Assembly (NCBI GenBank): GCA_013203365.1
Contig: JABMQG010000053.1
Coordinates: forward strand, 1 to 8,478
DNA: 8,478 nucleotides
Reading direction: 5' to 3'
DNA from: Planctomycetota bacterium
Lineage (GTDB): Bacteria > Planctomycetota > Phycisphaerae > SM23-33 > FEN-1343
Below are positions 5,869-8,478 of this stretch, one piece after another. Both the position numbers and the translations under genes were made by a program. The notes beneath the pieces are model-generated. The model had not been told where the DNA came from and made no database searches. It saw nothing but the letters and a program-made list of their open reading frames with translations. Position 1 is the stretch's first letter, and each line of letters begins with the position of its first letter.

Positions 5869-6376
5869 CCAGTATGTCGCGAATCTCACGTTCATCGTCG
5901 AATTGCAGTACCTGGCCCCCCAGGCCGGTGCACAGCACCCACCGTCGGCGCCGTTGCGGATCCTCAAGCAGCATAGCGTAGGTTGCGCCGAGACCTCCCC
6001 GACTGTAGACTACCGCGGCCTTGCCTGCCGAAACGTCCTGCCCGGGGAACTTCAACTTGCAGATCGTATAGCCTTTGGGCAGCTTGAAGGCTTGCCCGGT
6101 TGCCCGGCCGGATTCGCTTTCGTCCATTTGGCTCAGCCGGCCGGTGGACAGATCCAGTTCCACCCAGACTGCCTTATCATGTTCCCTCGCGTAGGTCCGC
6201 GTCAGGCGGTCGAACTGTTCCATCCTTTCCAGCACCTCACGCATCTGTGCCAATCGCATTGGCTGCTGGACTCGGAGCGTCACGGCCGCGGCCGCGATCG
6301 CAATGATCAGCAGCACCACGGTAAGTTCAATCAGGCTAAAGCCAAAAACCCTTTTTATCTTCACATCACCGTTCAT
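5837..6376 (-). CDS. gspH: GspH, minor pseudopilin
   Basis: 179 residues. A 12-residue leader, MNGDVKIKRVFG, precedes FSLIELTVVLLIIAIAAAAV, a very typical prepilin helix with Glu at +5 after cleavage. The globular part carries the strand pattern of the GspH/FimT group (AVWVELDLSTGRLSQMDE, RWVLCTGLGGQVLQFDDERE). GspH connects the tip complex to the GspG shaft. The ATG overlaps the gspG stop in an ATGA, so the two are probably translated in a coupled way. Identity rests on the helix, the size and the G-H-I-J-K order; the family is variable and FimT-like is the alternative label. Confidence 0.87.
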   Translation of the reverse strand: MNGDVKIKRVFGFSLIELTVVLLIIAIAAAAVTLRVQQPMRLAQMREVLERMEQFDRLTRTYAREHDKAVWVELDLSTGRLSQMDESESGRATGQAFKLPKGYTICKLKFPGQDVSAGKAAVVYSRGGLGATYAMLLEDPQRRRRWVLCTGLGGQVLQFDDEREIRDILDAVAAGRNAG

Positions 6377-6891
6377 TCTTTGAGCTCGTGACTGTTGATG
6401 TCGGCGTTGGCGCCGTCGCCCCCTTCATGCCCGTCCGCCCCATAGCAGATGACCTCGTATGGCGAGTTGTCGGACCCTGGCGAGTTGTACTGATACAGCA
6501 GGCCCCAGGGGTCTTTGGGTTTGCCGGTCAGCAACGGTTCGGGGATCTTTTCGCCGGGTTCGGTCAACACGGTCAGGCCCTCGTCATTGGACGGATACCT
6601 GGAATACGTGGCGTAGAAGGTTTCCAGTGCCGTGACTATCGTGGCGATTTCCTGCCGGGCGGTGTTCTGTTTGGCCTTGGTGAGGTAGCTGCGGACGTTG
6701 ATGCTTACAACGCCGGCCAGCAAACCGATTATCACGACCACGATCATTATCTCCACCAGGGAAAACCCGCGTCGAAAGCGGCGCGGATTCGGGCAGGTCG
6801 AGGCCGTTTGGCCGGGCCTCGCCAGGCGGTCGGGGTTTTCGTTATCGCTGCGTGGTGCTGAATCCGCATGTGGCAATTGACTATAGGACAT
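6373..6891 (-). CDS. gspG: GspG, major pseudopilin, with unusually long leader
   Basis: 172 residues from the ATG at 6891. The prepilin site RRFRRG then FSLVEIMIVVVIIGLLAGVV, with Glu at +5, sits after 42 residues of leader, against about 5-10 in most GspG. The mature part is a textbook GspG: TKAKQNTARQEIATIVTALE, YSRYPSNDEGL, KPKDPWG, then YGADGHEGGDGANADI, which holds the acidic calcium-binding loop of the family. GspG polymerises into the periplasmic pseudopilus. A GGAGG 6 nt upstream supports this ATG, which overlaps gspF by 11 nt. The frame is open to another ATG at 6951, but that lies deep in gspF. Between the chosen ATG and the helix there is only one other possible start, a TTG at codon 6, so the long leader appears real. 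Confidence 0.95.
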   Translation of the reverse strand: MSYSQLPHADSAPRSDNENPDRLARPGQTASTCPNPRRFRRGFSLVEIMIVVVIIGLLAGVVSINVRSYLTKAKQNTARQEIATIVTALETFYATYSRYPSNDEGLTVLTEPGEKIPEPLLTGKPKDPWGLLYQYNSPGSDNSPYEVICYGADGHEGGDGANADINSHELKE

Positions 6892-8089
6892 TGGAGGCCT
6901 CCAGAATGGGCAATATGGTGGCAAAGGCGATAAACCCGATGAACACGGCAAGACAGACGATCAAGACCGGTTCCAGCAAGGCCGTCAGCCTCTGCGTGGC
7001 GGTATCGACCTGCTGTTCGTACGAAACGGCCAATTGCTCGAGCATGTTTTCGAGCTGGCCGGTCTTCTGGCCTACGGCTAGCATTTGGACCACGAGCGGG
7101 CTGAAGACGCCGGAGCGCCTCAACGGCCCGGCCACGTCGCTGCCGGCGGTCACTGCCGACTCGTAGTCGTCCATGGCGTGGCAGAATACAAGGTTTCGCA
7201 TGGTTCTGCGCGTGATTCGTACCGCCTGGACGAATTGCAGTCCGCTGTTGAGCAGTGCGGCCATAACCACGGCCATGCGGGAGGTAATCTCCTTGCGGAT
7301 CAGATCACCTAGCACGGGGATTCGCAGCAGCAGGCGATCCGCGGCCAATCGGCCCTTTTGCGTTCTCAGCACGGCCTTGGCGGTCATCATCGCCGCGGCG
7401 CAGCCGATAAGCAGCAGCCACCACCAGTGCAACAGGAAATAGCTGCCTGCCTTGATGATCCTGGTAACCGCCGGCAGTTGGCGCCCGGCCTGCTCCAGGG
7501 TATTCAGGAGGTTCGGGACAACGTAGGTCATCAGGAACACCGACACCGCCACACCGATGACGCACACGGCGGCCGGATAGACAAGTGCCGTGCCAACGCG
7601 GTTTCGGAGGCGGTGTGCCTTTTCCTTGAAATCCGCCAGATTCACGAGTGACGATTCCAACGAGCCGGTGCTCTCGCCCACGCGGACAATGCTGACGCAC
7701 AGTTCGTCGAAATACGCCGGGTGCTTCTGCAAGCCATCAGCCAGACTCTCACCGGTGGCGATCCTGTCGGATAGGTGCTGAAGAACCGCCTTGAAATGAC
7801 GGCGGTGCTGCTCGGTGAGTGTTTGAAGGGCCGACAGAAGGGGGATTCCTGCCGACAGGAGCGTGGCGAGCTCGCGAACGAACATGACCACTTCCGCCTG
7901 ACTGTGCCTGCCTCTTCTGCGCTGGCGATACGTGAGTTTGCCGGCTGTTTCGGCCGACTGGACGATCCTGGTGATAGTCAGGCCACGTTCGCGCAGGCTG
8001 TCGCGGGCCTGGCGGGGCGTATCGGCTATCAACGTGCCGGTCACCTCAGAGGCGTCAAGATCGACTGCATGGTATTCAAATACTGCCAT
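6881..8089 (-). CDS. gspF: GspF, inner-membrane platform protein
   Basis: 402 residues, the normal size for GspF/PilC. An N-terminal cytoplasmic part (FEYHAVDLDASEVTGTLIAD) leads into two related helical domains. The first (about 65-190) has ELATLLSAGIPLLSALQTL and VGESTGSLESSLVNLADF. The second (about 268-390) has MAALLNSGLQFVQAV and VGQKTGQLENMLEQLAVSYE. Three membrane segments are visible at about 169-193, 214-239 and 371-393. GspF is thought to turn with or transmit force from the GspE ATPase to the pseudopilin pool. The ATG at 8089 has a GGTGGG-type SD close upstream and lies 32 nt after the gspE stop. The C-terminus overlaps the gspG start by 11 nt. The call is unambiguous apart from the usual F/PilC naming issue, which the neighbours settle. 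Confidence 0.95.
   Translation of the reverse strand: MAVFEYHAVDLDASEVTGTLIADTPRQARDSLRERGLTITRIVQSAETAGKLTYRQRRRGRHSQAEVVMFVRELATLLSAGIPLLSALQTLTEQHRRHFKAVLQHLSDRIATGESLADGLQKHPAYFDELCVSIVRVGESTGSLESSLVNLADFKEKAHRLRNRVGTALVYPAAVCVIGVAVSVFLMTYVVPNLLNTLEQAGRQLPAVTRIIKAGSYFLLHWWWLLLIGCAAAMMTAKAVLRTQKGRLAADRLLLRIPVLGDLIRKEITSRMAVVMAALLNSGLQFVQAVRITRRTMRNLVFCHAMDDYESAVTAGSDVAGPLRRSGVFSPLVVQMLAVGQKTGQLENMLEQLAVSYEQQVDTATQRLTALLEPVLIVCLAVFIGFIAFATILPILEASNVL
6892..6903 (-). promoter_or_regulatory. gspG ribosome binding site inside a 12-bp palindrome
   Basis: TGGAGGCCTCCA is a perfect palindrome overlapping the final codons of gspF. Its GGAGG (6902-6898) is the gspG SD, 6 nt from the ATG at 6891. 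In RNA a 4-bp stem with a GGCC loop could partly hide the SD until ribosomes ending gspF open it. The SD role is well supported; the sequestration is inference. Confidence 0.65.
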
Positions 8090-8121
8090 TTACCCACCAT
8101 ATTGCAGGAACAAAACTCACT

Positions 8122-8478
8122 CTAGAACTCGTCACGTCCCGTGACACGAAGCACCTCCTCGGTAGTGGTGACTCCTTCTGTCGCCTTGGCGATACCGTCG
8201 GCCCTGAGCGTGGTCATGCCATCGGTCATCGCCAGGGCCTTGATACCGGATGCCCTGGCTCGCTGGAGGACAGCCTCGCGGATCGGCTCGTTGACGGTCA
8301 AGAACTCAAAGATGCCGATCCGCTCGTGATAGCCCGTCTGCAGACACGCAGGGCAGCCTTGGCCTTTGAACAATTGCTTTGGCAGGGATTTTTTTCCCCC
8401 CGTAGCCGCCCAAAGCCGGCAGTCGCGGTCGGCCGGCGTGTACGGCTGGCGGCATTGCAGGCAGATTCGGCGCAAGAG
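8122..8478 (-). CDS. gspE: GspE secretion ATPase, C-terminal part (runs off the right edge)
   Basis: About 119 C-terminal residues are present; the Walker motifs lie beyond the window. The start of the fragment carries the zinc-binding tetracysteine element of GspE/PilB ATPases: RRICLQCRQPY, then a 30-odd residue insert, then GQGCPACLQTGYHERIGIFE. Family-typical C-terminal helices follow, with TTLRADGIAKATEGVTTTEE and the end VLRVTGRDEF. GspE is the cytoplasmic hexameric ATPase that powers pseudopilus assembly and docks on GspL and GspF. It is the first gene visible in the operon, so the operon promoter, and possibly gspD, would be off the window. A type IV pilus PilB is the alternative, but the G-H-I-J-K set downstream points to T2SS. 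Confidence 0.93.
   Translation of the reverse strand, partial: LLRRICLQCRQPYTPADRDCRLWAATGGKKSLPKQLFKGQGCPACLQTGYHERIGIFEFLTVNEPIREAVLQRARASGIKALAMTDGMTTLRADGIAKATEGVTTTEEVLRVTGRDEF

Noticed and set aside
5869..5967. Longer GspI starting at 5967 or 5895
   Set aside because: These starts would give 25-39 residue leaders lying inside gspH with no SD site; the ATG at 5868 gives a normal six-residue prepilin leader.
4917..5981. 354-codon plus-strand open frame over gspJ and gspI
   Set aside because: Its product is low-complexity Arg/Pro/Ser-rich sequence in the second half, typical of antisense GC-rich frames, while the minus strand carries clear pseudopilins with correct cleavage motifs.
859..8478. 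Type IV pilus operon instead of T2SS
   Set aside because: The consecutive G-H-I-J-K set, with a calcium-loop GspG and a long GspK lacking Glu at +5, is specific to T2SS. Only the C-like gene and the TPR gene have a type IV pilus flavour.

Overview
The window is GC-rich bacterial DNA with two transcription units facing each other. On the plus strand is one complete metabolic gene, leuD (229-789), with its own sigma70-like promoter and Shine-Dalgarno (SD) site. From 859 to the right edge, the whole minus strand is one tightly packed operon for a type II secretion system (T2SS) or a closely related pseudopilus machine. It enters the window in the middle of gspE and is transcribed leftwards. No RNA genes, mobile elements, CRISPR arrays or tandem repeats were seen.

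Order along the minus strand, in the direction of transcription: gspE (C-terminal zinc-motif part only), gspF, gspG, gspH, gspI, gspJ, gspK, a short gspC/pilP-like gene, gspL, gspM, and a TPR protein with a putative lipoprotein signal. Junctions between neighbours are 4-nt overlaps, longer overlaps or short gaps, so translational coupling is likely throughout. The products cover the cytoplasmic ATPase (E), the inner-membrane platform (F, L, M, C-like), the major pseudopilin (G) and the minor pseudopilins (H, I, J, K). The secretin (GspD), the prepilin peptidase (GspO/PilD) and GspN are not in the window.

The system departs from the textbook gspC-D-E-F-G-H-I-J-K-L-M-N order. The C-like gene sits between gspK and gspL, it has a basic tail where a PDZ or coiled-coil domain would normally be, and a TPR protein closes the operon where a pilotin-like factor could be encoded. 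Further oddities are the 42-residue leader of GspG, Ala instead of Gly before the presumed GspJ cleavage site, and a T8A9 homopolymer tract in front of the TPR gene.

Taxonomy cannot be fixed from this window. The GC-rich Gram-negative T2SS with displaced gspC and no adjacent gspD, together with the plant/cyanobacteria-like short LeuD, would fit a Planctomycetota (Phycisphaerae-like) or related environmental bacterium; this is a low-confidence inference. The leftmost 150 bases hold an open frame that may be the end of an upstream gene, plus a terminator-like hairpin whose position conflicts with that reading.
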